From Flavobacteriales bacterium (lineage in GTDB: Bacteria; Bacteroidota; Bacteroidia; CAIKAF01): DNA of 64,000 bases. The notes under the pieces are model-generated. The model saw nothing but the letters and a program-made list of their open reading frames with translations. It did no database searches and was not told where the DNA came from. The DNA is taken from contig JAKRSD010000024.1 in NCBI GenBank assembly GCA_022402535.1, positions 1-64,000 on the forward strand, given 5' to 3'. The translations under genes and the position numbers were made by a program. Position 1 is the first letter of the stretch; the number at the start of each line of letters is the position of its first letter. Below, piece by piece: positions 44,188 through 53,900 of the stretch.

Positions 44188-44889
44188 ATGGATATGTGGA
44201 AAAAAATCAAAAATCAGATTCCTAATATTTTCACCTCGGCCAATTTATTTTCAGGCACCGTGGGAATTCTTTTTGCCGTTGAAAATCAGTTCATACCGGC
44301 ATTTATCTGCATGCTTATTTCGGGTGTTTTAGATTTTTTTGACGGTTTTGTGGCAAGGCTTCTGGGGGTGGCATCTCCTATCGGCAAACAATTAGATTCT
44401 CTGGCCGATGTGGTCACATTTGGTGTTTTGCCAGGAATCTTCATGTACCAATTTTACTTTTATTCCGGCGGTGAAACCTGGAGTGCCTGGCCGGCTTATA
44501 CCGCTTTTCTGATTCCCGTTTTTTCGGCTTACCGGTTGGCCGTTTTTAATCTGGACGAAACCCAATCTGACCGTTTCAGGGGGTTAAACACGCCCACCAA
44601 TGCATTATTTATTGCCTCCATGGTGTGTTATTTTGTAAACCAACAAACTATTCCCGCGTGGATGCCTTATGTAATTCCTCCGGTTTCGTTGGTTTTATCG
44701 CTGCTGTTGGTTTCCCGGATTTCGCTTATTGCGTTCAAATTCAAAGGTAAACTACAAGGTCGCGAATGGCTGAAAATCATTTTTGTAATTATATCGCTGC
44801 TCTCAGTGGTTTTCCTTAATTTCGCGGCCGCGGGAATTATCCTTCCCCTGTATTTTATTATTTCATTCATATACTACAGAAAAGCATGA
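44188..44889 (+). CDS. pssA: CDP-diacylglycerol-serine O-phosphatidyltransferase
   Basis: 233 residues, an integral membrane enzyme that makes phosphatidylserine, precursor of phosphatidylethanolamine. The CDP-alcohol phosphotransferase motif is complete: D49-x2-D52-G53-x2-A56-R57-x8-G66-x3-D70-x3-D74 (LDFFDGFVAR then GKQLDSLAD). Six or so hydrophobic segments follow. The N-terminal IKNQIPNIFTSANLFSG is typical of PssA. A TATTTTCG box, one base off the -7 consensus, ends 2 nt before the ATG. Its stop overlaps the start of purS (ATGA). The phosphatidylserine decarboxylase gene is not adjacent. Confidence 0.95.
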   Translation: MDMWKKIKNQIPNIFTSANLFSGTVGILFAVENQFIPAFICMLISGVLDFFDGFVARLLGVASPIGKQLDSLADVVTFGVLPGIFMYQFYFYSGGETWSAWPAYTAFLIPVFSAYRLAVFNLDETQSDRFRGLNTPTNALFIASMVCYFVNQQTIPAWMPYVIPPVSLVLSLLLVSRISLIAFKFKGKLQGREWLKIIFVIISLLSVVFLNFAAAGIILPLYFIISFIYYRKA

Positions 44890-45140
44890 AATTCAAAGCT
44901 GAAATAGATGTAATGCCCTTGGAAGCATTATTGGATCCTCAGGGAAAAGCCGTAGGCAGCGGCCTGAAAAATATGGGTATGAACAACCTTACCGGAATCC
45001 GGGTAGGAAAACACATCACCCTGGAAGTAGAAGCAGAAAACGAAGAATCGGCCGGTAAAATGGTGGAAGAAGCCTGTACAAAACTGCTTGCCAATCCGGT
45101 GATGGAGTTTTTCCGCTTCACGCTTACCGCCCAAAACTAA
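44886..45140 (+). CDS. purS: Phosphoribosylformylglycinamidine synthase subunit PurS
   Basis: 84 residues, the small subunit that bridges PurQ and PurL in the fourth step of purine synthesis. The pattern KFKAEIDVMPLEALLDPQGKAVGSGLKNMG, with LDPQGKAV as the family core, and IRVGKHITLEVEAEN matches PurS, as does the short alpha/beta length. It overlaps pssA by 4 bp and is probably co-translated with it, although the functions are unrelated. purL and purQ are not in the window. Confidence 0.93.
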   Translation: MKFKAEIDVMPLEALLDPQGKAVGSGLKNMGMNNLTGIRVGKHITLEVEAENEESAGKMVEEACTKLLANPVMEFFRFTLTAQN

Positions 45141-45170
45141 TTTCAGTCCCACCTTCATTTACTTGTACAC

Positions 45171-46241
45171 ATGCGAAAAGAAAGCAAGAAATTTCTTGAA
45201 TCTTATTTGAACAATGCCTCCCCCACCGGCTTTGAATCAAAAGGCCAGCAACTTTGGCTGGATTATATAAAACCGAATATCGACAGTCATTTTACGGATG
45301 TATATGGCAATGCCGTGGGCATCATAAACCCTACCGCCAAATACAAAGTGGTGATAGAAGCCCATGCCGACGAAATTTCGTGGTTTGTGAATTATATCAC
45401 CGATAAAGGGTTGATTTATGTAATCCGAAACGGGGGCTCCGATCATCAGATTGCACCGTCCATGCGCGTGAATCTGCATACCAAAAAAGGAATTGTACAG
45501 GGTATTTTCGGATGGCCCGCCATACATGTGCGCAAACCGGAGCGCGAAGAATCGCCCACTCTCAAAAACATTACCGTGGATGTAGGCGCCGAAAGCAAAC
45601 AGGAAGTACTGGATATGGGCATTCATGTGGGCACGGTGATTACCTTCCAGGATGAAGTGACGTACCTCAACAAAAAATTCCTGACGGGAAGAGCGTTGGA
45701 TAACCGTATCGGCGGATTTATGATTGCCGAAACAGCCCGTTTAATCAAAGAAAGTAAGAAAAAACTGCCCTTTGGGCTATATATCGTAAACTCGGTGCAG
45801 GAAGAAATCGGACTACGCGGAGCGGAAATGATTTCGCGCCGTATTAAACCCGATGTGGCCATCATTACCGATGTGTGCCACGACACTTCTACCCCCATGT
45901 ACGACCCCAAAGAACAGGGCGAACAGCACTGCGGAAAAGGTCCCGTTCTCACCTATGGCCCTGCGGTACAGAACAACCTGTTGGATATGATTATCCAGAC
46001 TGCCGAAAAGAAAAAGATTCCCTTCCAAAGGGCCGCTGCATCGCGCAGTACGGGCACCGATACCGATGCCTTTGCGTATTCGGGCGAAGGAGTGGCTTCG
46101 GCATTAATTTCGCTTCCGCTCAAATATATGCACACCACGGTTGAAACCGTAAACCTGAACGATATAGACCATGTCATTCAACTGATGTATGAATTCCTGG
46201 TACAACTGAAAAGCGGACACGATTTTCGGTATATCAAGTAG
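45171..46241 (+). CDS. M42-family metallopeptidase (glutamyl aminopeptidase-like)
   Basis: 356 residues of the M42 family, cytosolic dodecameric aminopeptidases with two metal ions. Metal-binding and catalytic motifs are visible: VIEAHADEISWFV (His/Asp), GRALDNRIGG (bridging Asp), VQEEIGLRGAE (Glu pair), ITDVCHDTSTP (Asp), and LKYMHTTVETVNLND (final His). The start SKKFLESYLNNASPTGFE is typical. It lies 30 bp after purS and is probably in the same transcript. A repeat cluster begins 19 bp after its stop codon. Confidence 0.93.
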   Translation: MRKESKKFLESYLNNASPTGFESKGQQLWLDYIKPNIDSHFTDVYGNAVGIINPTAKYKVVIEAHADEISWFVNYITDKGLIYVIRNGGSDHQIAPSMRVNLHTKKGIVQGIFGWPAIHVRKPEREESPTLKNITVDVGAESKQEVLDMGIHVGTVITFQDEVTYLNKKFLTGRALDNRIGGFMIAETARLIKESKKKLPFGLYIVNSVQEEIGLRGAEMISRRIKPDVAIITDVCHDTSTPMYDPKEQGEQHCGKGPVLTYGPAVQNNLLDMIIQTAEKKKIPFQRAAASRSTGTDTDAFAYSGEGVASALISLPLKYMHTTVETVNLNDIDHVIQLMYEFLVQLKSGHDFRYIK

Positions 46242-46260
46242 GGAGTTGGTTAATGTTTAT

Positions 46261-46520
46261 CAGGCAATAGCGTTTAGGCAATAGTTTTTAAAGTAGCAGG
46301 TATCAAGATGTTCATCAAATCTTGGTTCTTGATTACTCCCGTTGGTCGTGCTCCGTTACACTTCGCTTGGTTCTTGGTTCCTTTCATCAGCACATTAAAT
46401 AGGCAATAGTTATTTGGCAATAGGCAATAGTTCCATCATCAAATTTTCAAATCATCCGGAGCGCAGCCCCGAACCCTTTCGTGGGCATGGAGCGCAGCGG
46501 AATAAATTACCAAATCATCT
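46261..46520. repeat. Dispersed word-like repeat cluster, copy 3
   Basis: The richest of three clusters. It has five GGCAATAG units (46263, 46277, 46402, 46416, 46423), AAATCTTGGTTCTTG (46317-46331, identical to 56-70), TTGGTTCTTGGTTC (46368-46381), CATCAGCACAT (46385-46395, identical to 5754-5764), TCCGGAGCG (46455-46463), two copies of GGAGCGCAGC (46458 and 46489), and AATAAATTACCAAATCA (46501-46517, one base different from 5785-5801). It fills the gap between two convergent genes and supplies the last bases of the leftward gene, including its stop codon. Confidence 0.8.
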
Positions 46521-48488
46521 CCCCGTATTCGCCAGCCCCTTCACAATGATTTTCAGGTCTTCGGAGGCGGAGTAATTTTTGGCGTACAAAAGGTTCAGAT
46601 GGCGAAGGGTTTCCGGTTCCAGCTTCTTGGAGGGAAAGGCATCTGCCGGACTCAAAATACCGGGTTTTATAGACGGTAATCCTTCAATGGCGTTGTGTTC
46701 GCTGAAGAAACTCACCCAGGAAATTTTACCCGATAACACCTGAAAAATATTGGAAAACCAACCTGCCTTGTTTTTCACTTTCCAAATCCAAAACGGAAAA
46801 AACAACAGAAAAAGCAGCGAAACCGAAACATCCACCACTCTTTTGGTTCTTTTATTTTCAGGACGGTTAATGCTGTTCAGGTCAATCATGTACAGCTCGC
46901 CGCGGGTGTTTACACTGCTGCTGCCAATGATGAATATACTTTCGGGTGGGGCAATTTTATATTCCGTATCCAAAGATTTCAGCCGGTCCATCTGAGCTAT
47001 GATATCGGCAACCGTTAAATCTTTGGACGAAAAAATGATCTCCGTAACCCCATAAATCTGAATAACCTCGCCCAACTGATCCATCATGCCGAGGTTGCCG
47101 GGCATTGGAGTATGCACGTTTACCACGCCGATTACATCGGCCGTATTGCCTGTCTGTTTCAGCAATTCGCCAATGCGGATATATTCATCTGCTTCGGCCA
47201 CAATCACGCAGCGTTTACGGATGCTTTTTTCAAAATTAAAAGAGCGGGTTCGTACAAACTGAGCCACCGAACGCGTAAGTATAAAAGCCGCCACGGCTCC
47301 TATGGCCCCCATTAAAATAATGGCCCGAGAATAACGGAACTCTTCACTGAGCAGGGCATACACAATGAGAATCAGTAAGGTTCCTCCTCCCACTCCCCTT
47401 ACAATCTGCGCAATGCGATAATTTTTTCCATATCCGCCCGAAACGGCAAGCCCCAACATCCATAACAGCGCATAGGCTGGCAATACATAGTATGAAAATT
47501 CGGGAGGATATGCTCCGCCTTCCACGTATTTATGGTTTTGTTCCCAATAGGTTTTCAGTAAAAAAAGGAAGGCATACAACACCGAAAAATCGAAAAAAGG
47601 AAGAGCCGCTTTGAGGATAAACCTTCTGAATATAGCCAATCCGGCCCTGAGCCAGATGGCGGAATTGATGAGAAAAGAGAATAAACCGGCGTGCCTTCCG
47701 GAGAAGTGTTTTCGGGCAAAAATGATCATGGCCCTGTAAAACACAAACACATAATTCACACTGCTTTTTTTGGTGCTTTCGCCTTTGTAGTGAATGATAC
47801 GGGTATCGGCAAAGTAGTAGTTTTTGTAACCGCCTTTAAGTATGCGGTACGACAGGTCTATATCTTCGCCGTACATAAAGTAATCTTCATCCAGCAGCCC
47901 CACTTTATCGAGCGCAGTTTTACGCATGAGCATAAACGCCCCCGACAAAATTTCCACTTCGTGGTTTTGGTCTTTATCCAGATAAGTAAGATGATATTTC
48001 CCGAAACGGCGCGAATTTTTGAACAGCGCCGAAATACCGAATATTTTATAGAACGCCACTTCGGGTGTAGGCAGTCCTCGTTTAGATTCGGGCAGAAATT
48101 TCCCTTTACCGTCGAGCATTTTCACGCCTAATCCGCCTGCTTCGGGATAAAGATCCATGAACTGCACAGTTTTTACAAACGTGTCGTTTTCCACCACCGT
48201 ATCCGGGTTCAAGAGCAGCATATACTCTCCCTTGGCAATCCGCATGGCCTGGTTATTGGCTTTAGAAAATCCGGTGTTTTCGCGGTTGGCGATTAAAATG
48301 ACTTCCGGAAATTTTTCGGCAACCATTTCGCAACTGCCATCCACCGAGTTATTATCAACCAGGTACACTTCGGTGCAGCCCTCACCATACACCTGTTCCA
48401 TAGCCGAAACTGCCGCCCTTACGCTGAGCAGACACTGCTCCACGAAGAACTTCACGTTATAGTTTACAATAATAACGGACAGCTTCAT
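46515..48488 (-). CDS. GT2 glycosyltransferase fused to a degenerate sugar-phosphate-transferase-like membrane region
   Basis: 657 residues. The N-terminal 230 residues are a GT2 enzyme (KLSVIIVNYNVKFFVEQCL, YLVDNNSVDGS, LLLNPDTVVEND, GAFMLMRKTALDKVGLLDEDYFMYGEDIDLSYR). Several membrane helices follow (about 280-420), then a Rossmann-like segment (RCVIVAEADEYIRIGELLKQTG...EVIQIYGVTEIIFSS) like that of undecaprenyl-phosphate glucose phosphotransferases. A last hydrophobic stretch (KRVVDVSVSLLFLLFFPFWIWK) resembles the start of a bacterial sugar transferase domain, but its catalytic core seems reduced. It probably builds a surface glycan at the membrane. Its 3' end lies within a repeat cluster. 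Confidence 0.85.
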   Translation of the reverse strand: MKLSVIIVNYNVKFFVEQCLLSVRAAVSAMEQVYGEGCTEVYLVDNNSVDGSCEMVAEKFPEVILIANRENTGFSKANNQAMRIAKGEYMLLLNPDTVVENDTFVKTVQFMDLYPEAGGLGVKMLDGKGKFLPESKRGLPTPEVAFYKIFGISALFKNSRRFGKYHLTYLDKDQNHEVEILSGAFMLMRKTALDKVGLLDEDYFMYGEDIDLSYRILKGGYKNYYFADTRIIHYKGESTKKSSVNYVFVFYRAMIIFARKHFSGRHAGLFSFLINSAIWLRAGLAIFRRFILKAALPFFDFSVLYAFLFLLKTYWEQNHKYVEGGAYPPEFSYYVLPAYALLWMLGLAVSGGYGKNYRIAQIVRGVGGGTLLILIVYALLSEEFRYSRAIILMGAIGAVAAFILTRSVAQFVRTRSFNFEKSIRKRCVIVAEADEYIRIGELLKQTGNTADVIGVVNVHTPMPGNLGMMDQLGEVIQIYGVTEIIFSSKDLTVADIIAQMDRLKSLDTEYKIAPPESIFIIGSSSVNTRGELYMIDLNSINRPENKRTKRVVDVSVSLLFLLFFPFWIWKVKNKAGWFSNIFQVLSGKISWVSFFSEHNAIEGLPSIKPGILSPADAFPSKKLEPETLRHLNLLYAKNYSASEDLKIIVKGLANTGR

Positions 48489-48536
48489 ATGGGCAAAGAT
48501 GCAAAATAGCTTTCGGAAACGGATGCACCGGGCATC

Positions 48537-50825
48537 CTAATTCCTGTCGAGCAGATAACGGAACTGCAAGGAATAGCTGATGGGCGAATTCATCATCCCC
48601 GGACGATTGGCATAATTGAGATTGGTGGCATTCTTCACGATAAAAGAAACCCTTGCCTGTTTGGTCAAATTATAGGCCAGCCTCAAATCCACAATAAAAT
48701 CGCCTTTGGAATTAGCCCGTTTTTTAAAGTAGGTATCCACATCAAATACATACAGTACCTGATCAAACGATTCCATAAAGGAGTTGTAATACAGCGTGGT
48801 GCCCAAAGTGAATTTATAATAATCGGCTTCCAGATCCAGACGAACCATGTGCCGGTTTCTGTATTTCAGCAACACGGTATCCTGCGGGCCGTAAGGTGTG
48901 GCAAAATTGCCAAACATTTCGCCCAGATAAAATCCGATGTTTCGGTATTTATCATTTTTCCCCAAATCTACCGGGAAGTTATAGGTGTACCCGAACATAC
49001 TGCGAATTGTTACGGGCCCTATGTTCCCCTGTCCGGTGATGTTTCCTTCAAACCCGGCAATACGGGCACGTTCCACATTAATCGGTTTAAAGAAAAACCC
49101 GTTATCGAACATGAAAGAATACTCCACCATATCCACATTTTCCATCCAGAAAACCGCGAAATCAAAAAAGCCTTTAAAATTAGAAAATCCGAATCCCTGT
49201 TTCACGGCCAATTCATAGTTCCATCCCCTTTCGGCTCTGAGTTCCGGATTGGGTTTTATGCCCACGCCCGCAAAACTGGCATCCAGGAAACGTTCCACTA
49301 CGGTGGGCACTCTGTATCCCTGTCCCCAAGAGGTTCTCAAGAACGTGTATTTAGCCGGCTGGTAGTTCAATCCCGCACGGAAAACGGGGCGCACATTGCG
49401 GTAAGCGGTATCTATCTGATTGTATTCTACCCGTGCTCCCACAAGGGCATTCCAGCGTTTGTGTTTAAACTCTAACTGAGAATATGCCGCCGCCATCAAG
49501 GTCTGCCGACTTTGAGGATATAAATTACTCGACATCCAGGCATAACTGGCATTTACCCCCGAACTGAGGGTGAAATATTTTTTAAAAGCCTTTCGATATG
49601 AATAGTCCAAATAAGCCAGATTGGAAATGGAATTAGGTGTTGTTTCGTTGCCATACCGATAGGTACGGAAATAGCGTGATCTAAGATTGTGGGTGCTTCC
49701 TTTATCGCCTGAATATTCGAGATAAGGATCCACACTGATGAAATAATATTGGTCGTTGGAGCCGTCAGAAATCCGGAGCGAACTGGTATCGCCGTCCTGC
49801 CAAAGGAAAAAACGGCCGCTGCGTTCCCACATAAAGTTACCGTTCACTCCCATCGCTAAATTGGGTTTCTTTTTCGGACGGTAACGGGTTTTTAGAGTTA
49901 CCCGGTAGCGAAACTGATCGTTTGATTCCAGGAAACTTTTTTCGTAATGATAATTTGCGCCCACCACCACATCAACCGGTCCTAAGCGCTGACGGTGAGA
50001 ACCAAATCCGCCCGTGAAAAACGGCTGCGAATAATCGCTCCACCACTTTTGATATTTATTGCGGGGAGTTCCCGTAATTCCCGAATAAAAAGTAATATCT
50101 GTTACCGGTTTTTCGCGGGCCCAGCCTGTACGAAGATTAATTACGCCGTTAAGTGCCGAAGAACCATACATAGCGGAAGAAGCACCTTTAAGGATTTCAA
50201 TTCCTTCGGCCAATTCCATGGGCATTACTTTCCAATAAGAACTGCCCATATCGGCCGAGAGCATGGGCAAATCATCCACCAAAATCATTACACGGCTGCC
50301 GGCACCATACGAAAATCCGGTTCCACCCCGAATCGTGGCCTGTCCGTCCACCACATTTACGCCCGGCGTTTTCTGCACGGCTTCGGCTAAATCAACGGAG
50401 TTGGTATTTTTAAAAATGGAAGTGCCCAATACCTCAATGGATACGGTTTCTTCAGCCGCATTTTTTTCGTAACGGCTTCCCGAAACCACTACCTGATTCA
50501 GCATTTTACTGCTTTCTACGAGGACAATATCCAGCGTTTGGGTTTCACCTGCTTTCAGGGTTACCGATTTTTTCTGGGTTTCAAACCCCAAAAATGAAAA
50601 CTTTACTTCGTGCGTTCCGGCATCCAACGAAAGGGTATATTTTCCGTTCATATCAGATGTGGAACCCGTCATACCGGAAACCACATTCACGCCGGGAATT
50701 GTCACTCCTTTGGCATCTTTTATCACGCCTTTCAGGGTGGCTTTCTGCGCACTAACCTCTGCTAAAAAACTTAGGAAGAATATAAAAATGAAAGTACTCT
50801 TAATGCCTAATACGATTCTGCTCAT
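48537..50825 (-). CDS. TonB-dependent outer-membrane receptor
   Basis: About 762 residues from the ATG at 50825; a TTG eight codons upstream is less likely. The signal peptide (ending AEVSAQ) leads into a carboxypeptidase-regulatory-like domain (KATLKGVIKDAKGVTIPGVNVVSGMTGSTSDMNGKYTLSLDAGTHEVKFSFLGFE, cited in part as VIKDAKGVTIPGVNVV), then a plug (LAEAVQKTPGVNVVDGQATIRGGTGFSYGAGSRVMILVDDLPM) and a large beta-barrel ending in PISYSLQFRYLLDR. The aromatic end and length fit the family. It may import a siderophore, metal complex or vitamin; the ligand is not evident. No lipoprotein partner gene adjoins it. Confidence 0.95.
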   Translation of the reverse strand: MSRIVLGIKSTFIFIFFLSFLAEVSAQKATLKGVIKDAKGVTIPGVNVVSGMTGSTSDMNGKYTLSLDAGTHEVKFSFLGFETQKKSVTLKAGETQTLDIVLVESSKMLNQVVVSGSRYEKNAAEETVSIEVLGTSIFKNTNSVDLAEAVQKTPGVNVVDGQATIRGGTGFSYGAGSRVMILVDDLPMLSADMGSSYWKVMPMELAEGIEILKGASSAMYGSSALNGVINLRTGWAREKPVTDITFYSGITGTPRNKYQKWWSDYSQPFFTGGFGSHRQRLGPVDVVVGANYHYEKSFLESNDQFRYRVTLKTRYRPKKKPNLAMGVNGNFMWERSGRFFLWQDGDTSSLRISDGSNDQYYFISVDPYLEYSGDKGSTHNLRSRYFRTYRYGNETTPNSISNLAYLDYSYRKAFKKYFTLSSGVNASYAWMSSNLYPQSRQTLMAAAYSQLEFKHKRWNALVGARVEYNQIDTAYRNVRPVFRAGLNYQPAKYTFLRTSWGQGYRVPTVVERFLDASFAGVGIKPNPELRAERGWNYELAVKQGFGFSNFKGFFDFAVFWMENVDMVEYSFMFDNGFFFKPINVERARIAGFEGNITGQGNIGPVTIRSMFGYTYNFPVDLGKNDKYRNIGFYLGEMFGNFATPYGPQDTVLLKYRNRHMVRLDLEADYYKFTLGTTLYYNSFMESFDQVLYVFDVDTYFKKRANSKGDFIVDLRLAYNLTKQARVSFIVKNATNLNYANRPGMMNSPISYSLQFRYLLDRN

Positions 50826-50853
50826 GCAAACTGATTTCTTTGAAAACAAAGAA

Positions 50854-50861
50854 CAAAATTA
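50854..50861 (-). promoter_or_regulatory. Possible -7 box of the second TonB receptor
   Basis: TAATTTTG on the minus strand fits TAnnTTTG, 28 nt before the ATG at 50825. No -33 TTTG is seen. Confidence 0.4.
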
Positions 50862-50937
50862 CCTTATTCAATTACGGATTTTAATCCCGTTCTAATAAGT
50901 TTTAAACAGGTTTATTGATAGAAATTTGTTAACACAG

Positions 50938-53900
50938 CTATCCTGTGATTTTCATTTTAACACCTTCCAACTGTTTGATCGAACGCATCAAATCATCGGT
51001 TAAGGCGACTTTATATTTTTTCACGATGGCTTCTGAAATTCTATCGGTGGAAGGGTCTGCAATTTTAAATCGCACATTCAGATTCCCGGGATTATGCTTA
51101 AAAACCTGCTCCAGTTCCATTATAGTCTGTGAAGTAAGATTTTCCAGAGAGGTTAAAAAAATGAGGTTTTTTGCCTTTTTATTACGAAGCGTATTGAGCA
51201 GTTCCATATTCTGCACACGCAGTTCGGGTTTTCCGTCGCGGTAGCCTTTAGTCACTTTGGCCGTAACAAACAGAAAATGATCGGGTTCCATATACGGACG
51301 GAAGTTTTTGTAATCTTCACCGAAAAGGCGCGTGGTAAACATCCCGGTAAAATCTTCCAACGTAACATCGCCATATGGTTTCCCGTTATTTTGCGATATT
51401 TTATGCGCCGAAGAGGTAACAATTCCTGCAAACTGAAACACTTTGTCAATCATTTTCTCGTCCAGCTCCAAATTTTTGATTTCGGCCAGCGAAATATTAC
51501 AAAACGCTTCAATATCCAGTTTGAAATCATCGAGCGGGTGCGCACTCAAAAACATTCCCACCACTTCTTTTTCGCGACCCAGCTCGTAGAGTTTATTCCA
51601 TTTTTCAACTACGGGCATCTGCGGTTCCACAATTTCAGTTTCCACCGAATCGCCAAAAAGGCTCACCACACTGCTTTCCGCATTCTGGCGGAAAGCATTT
51701 CCAAAGCGGAGAATTTTATCCAGCATATTTCCTTTGCCGGCTTCTTCTTCGTGAAAATAAACCGCACGATGTACCTCATCAAAACAATCAAAAGCACCCG
51801 CCAGTGCCAGGCTTTCCAATGATTTTCGGTTGGCGGCTTTTTGATTGATTCGCTTTACCAAATCAAACACGGAAGAAAACGGACCGTTTTTGCGCTCTGC
51901 AAGCAGACTTTCTACCGTAGCCTCTCCCACTCCTTTCACAGAGTTTAATCCAAAACGGATCTGCCCTTTGGCATTCACACTGAACTCTTTTTCCGATTCG
52001 TTCACGTCAGGCCCCAATACCGCCAATCCCATACGTTTACACTCTTCCATGTAGAAAGAGATTTTATCTATGTTTCCCTGGGCGTTTAATACAGCCGCCA
52101 TATATTCAGCAGGGTAATGCGCCTTGAGATACATGGTCTGAAAGGCAACAAACGCATAACAGGTAGAGTGCGATTTATTGAAGGCGTATGCCGCAAAGGC
52201 TTCCCAGTCGGTCCAGATTTTTTCCAGTTTTTCAATATTCAGCCCTTTGGCTCCCGCCTGTTCTATAAACTTAGGCTTCAGTTTATCCAGCGTGGCTTTG
52301 TCTTTTTTACCCATCGCCTTACGCAGGGTATCGGCTTCGCCTTTCGTAAAATCAGCCAGTTTTTGTGAAAGCAGCATCACCTGCTCCTGATACACCGTAA
52401 TTCCGTAGGTTTCTTCCAGGTATTCTTTAAGTTCGGGTAAATCGTACGTAACGGGCTCCTGACCGTGTTTCCGTTTGATGAAGTTTGGAATATACTGTAA
52501 CGGCCCCGGTCTGTACAGGGCGTTCATGGCAATCAGGTCTTCAAACTTGTCAGGTTTCAGGTCTTTCAGGTATTTCTGCATACCCGCGCTTTCAAACTGG
52601 AACGTGGCAATAGTATCACCACGCTGATACAATTCAAGTGTTTTGGCATCATCCAGCGGAATGGCATCAATATCAATTTTAACGCCGTGTTTGTTTTCAA
52701 TCAGTATAAGACTGTCGCGAATGATCGTGAGGTTTTTAAGTCCCAGAAAGTCCATTTTAATTACCCCGGCATCTTCCACCACTTTACCGTCGTATTGGGT
52801 TACCAGCAAATCCGACTCTTTGGAAGTGGCCACCGGCAAAATGTTCATGAGCGGCTCGGGAGCAATAATTACCCCGGCAGCATGAACACCCGTATTCCGG
52901 ACGGAACCTTCCAATAGTAGGGCTTCTTTCAGCACTTTAGCCCGGAGATCGTTGCCGGCGTATAATTCCCGAAGCTGCCGTACACCTTCCATATCTTCGG
53001 GGGCTAACTGCTCTTTAGAGGCCAGGCTTTTTTCCCCGGGTTTGCAATCCGCATCTTTCAAGGGAGCGGTAATCACTCTTTTGAGCGATATCCCCGGTTT
53101 ATCCGGAACCAGTTTGGCCAGAATATTACTTTCCTGCAGCGGTAAATCCATAACCCGGGCCACATCTTTAATACTGCTTTTGGCCGCCATGGTTCCGTAA
53201 GTAATAATTTGAGCCACCTGATTTTTACCGTATTTATCCACCACATAATCAATCACTTTCTGACGACCCTCATCGTCAAAATCGGTATCGATATCGGGCA
53301 TGGACTTACGATCAGGATTCAGGAAACGCTCAAACAGCAGATCGTATTTAATCGGGTCTATATTGGTAATTCCGATACAATAAGCCACTGCCGAACCGGC
53401 AGCCGAACCACGCCCCGGACCAATCAGAACGCCCAAATCGCGACCTGCGGCAATAAAGTCGGCCACGATCAGAAAGTAACCCGCAAACCCCATGGTTTTG
53501 ATGGTAAACAATTCAAACTCCAGACGCTCCACCGTGGACGCTTCTAATTCGCCATATCGCTTCCGGGCGCCTTCAAAGGTGAGATGTTTCAGGTATTCCC
53601 ACTGATTGAGCACATCGGCACCTTCGCCGTGGTGTATTTTAAACTCTTCAGGTACCGGGAAATTCGGCAGCATGATATCGCGCTTCAAATCCAGGGGTTG
53701 AATTTTATCCACGATTTCGCCCGTGGTATCCGTGGCAAAAGGAATATCCGCAAACAGGCTGTTCATTTCCTGCTGCGTTTTAAAATAAAACTGGTCGTTG
53801 TAAAAGGCAAAACGGCTGCCCTTGGGCATCCCTTCATCTTCCGAAAAATCTTTGGCTTTGGGTGTACTCTGCAATTCCCCCGTGTTGATACAAAGCAAAA

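Noticed and set aside
46261-46430. GGCAATAG units as a possible CRISPR-like array
   Set aside because: Units are only 8 bp, some overlap, and the gaps vary with no spacer-like regularity; no cas genes are present.
48849-49475. 208-codon open frame opposite the second TonB receptor
   Set aside because: Opposite a conserved barrel region, without signal peptide or family pattern.
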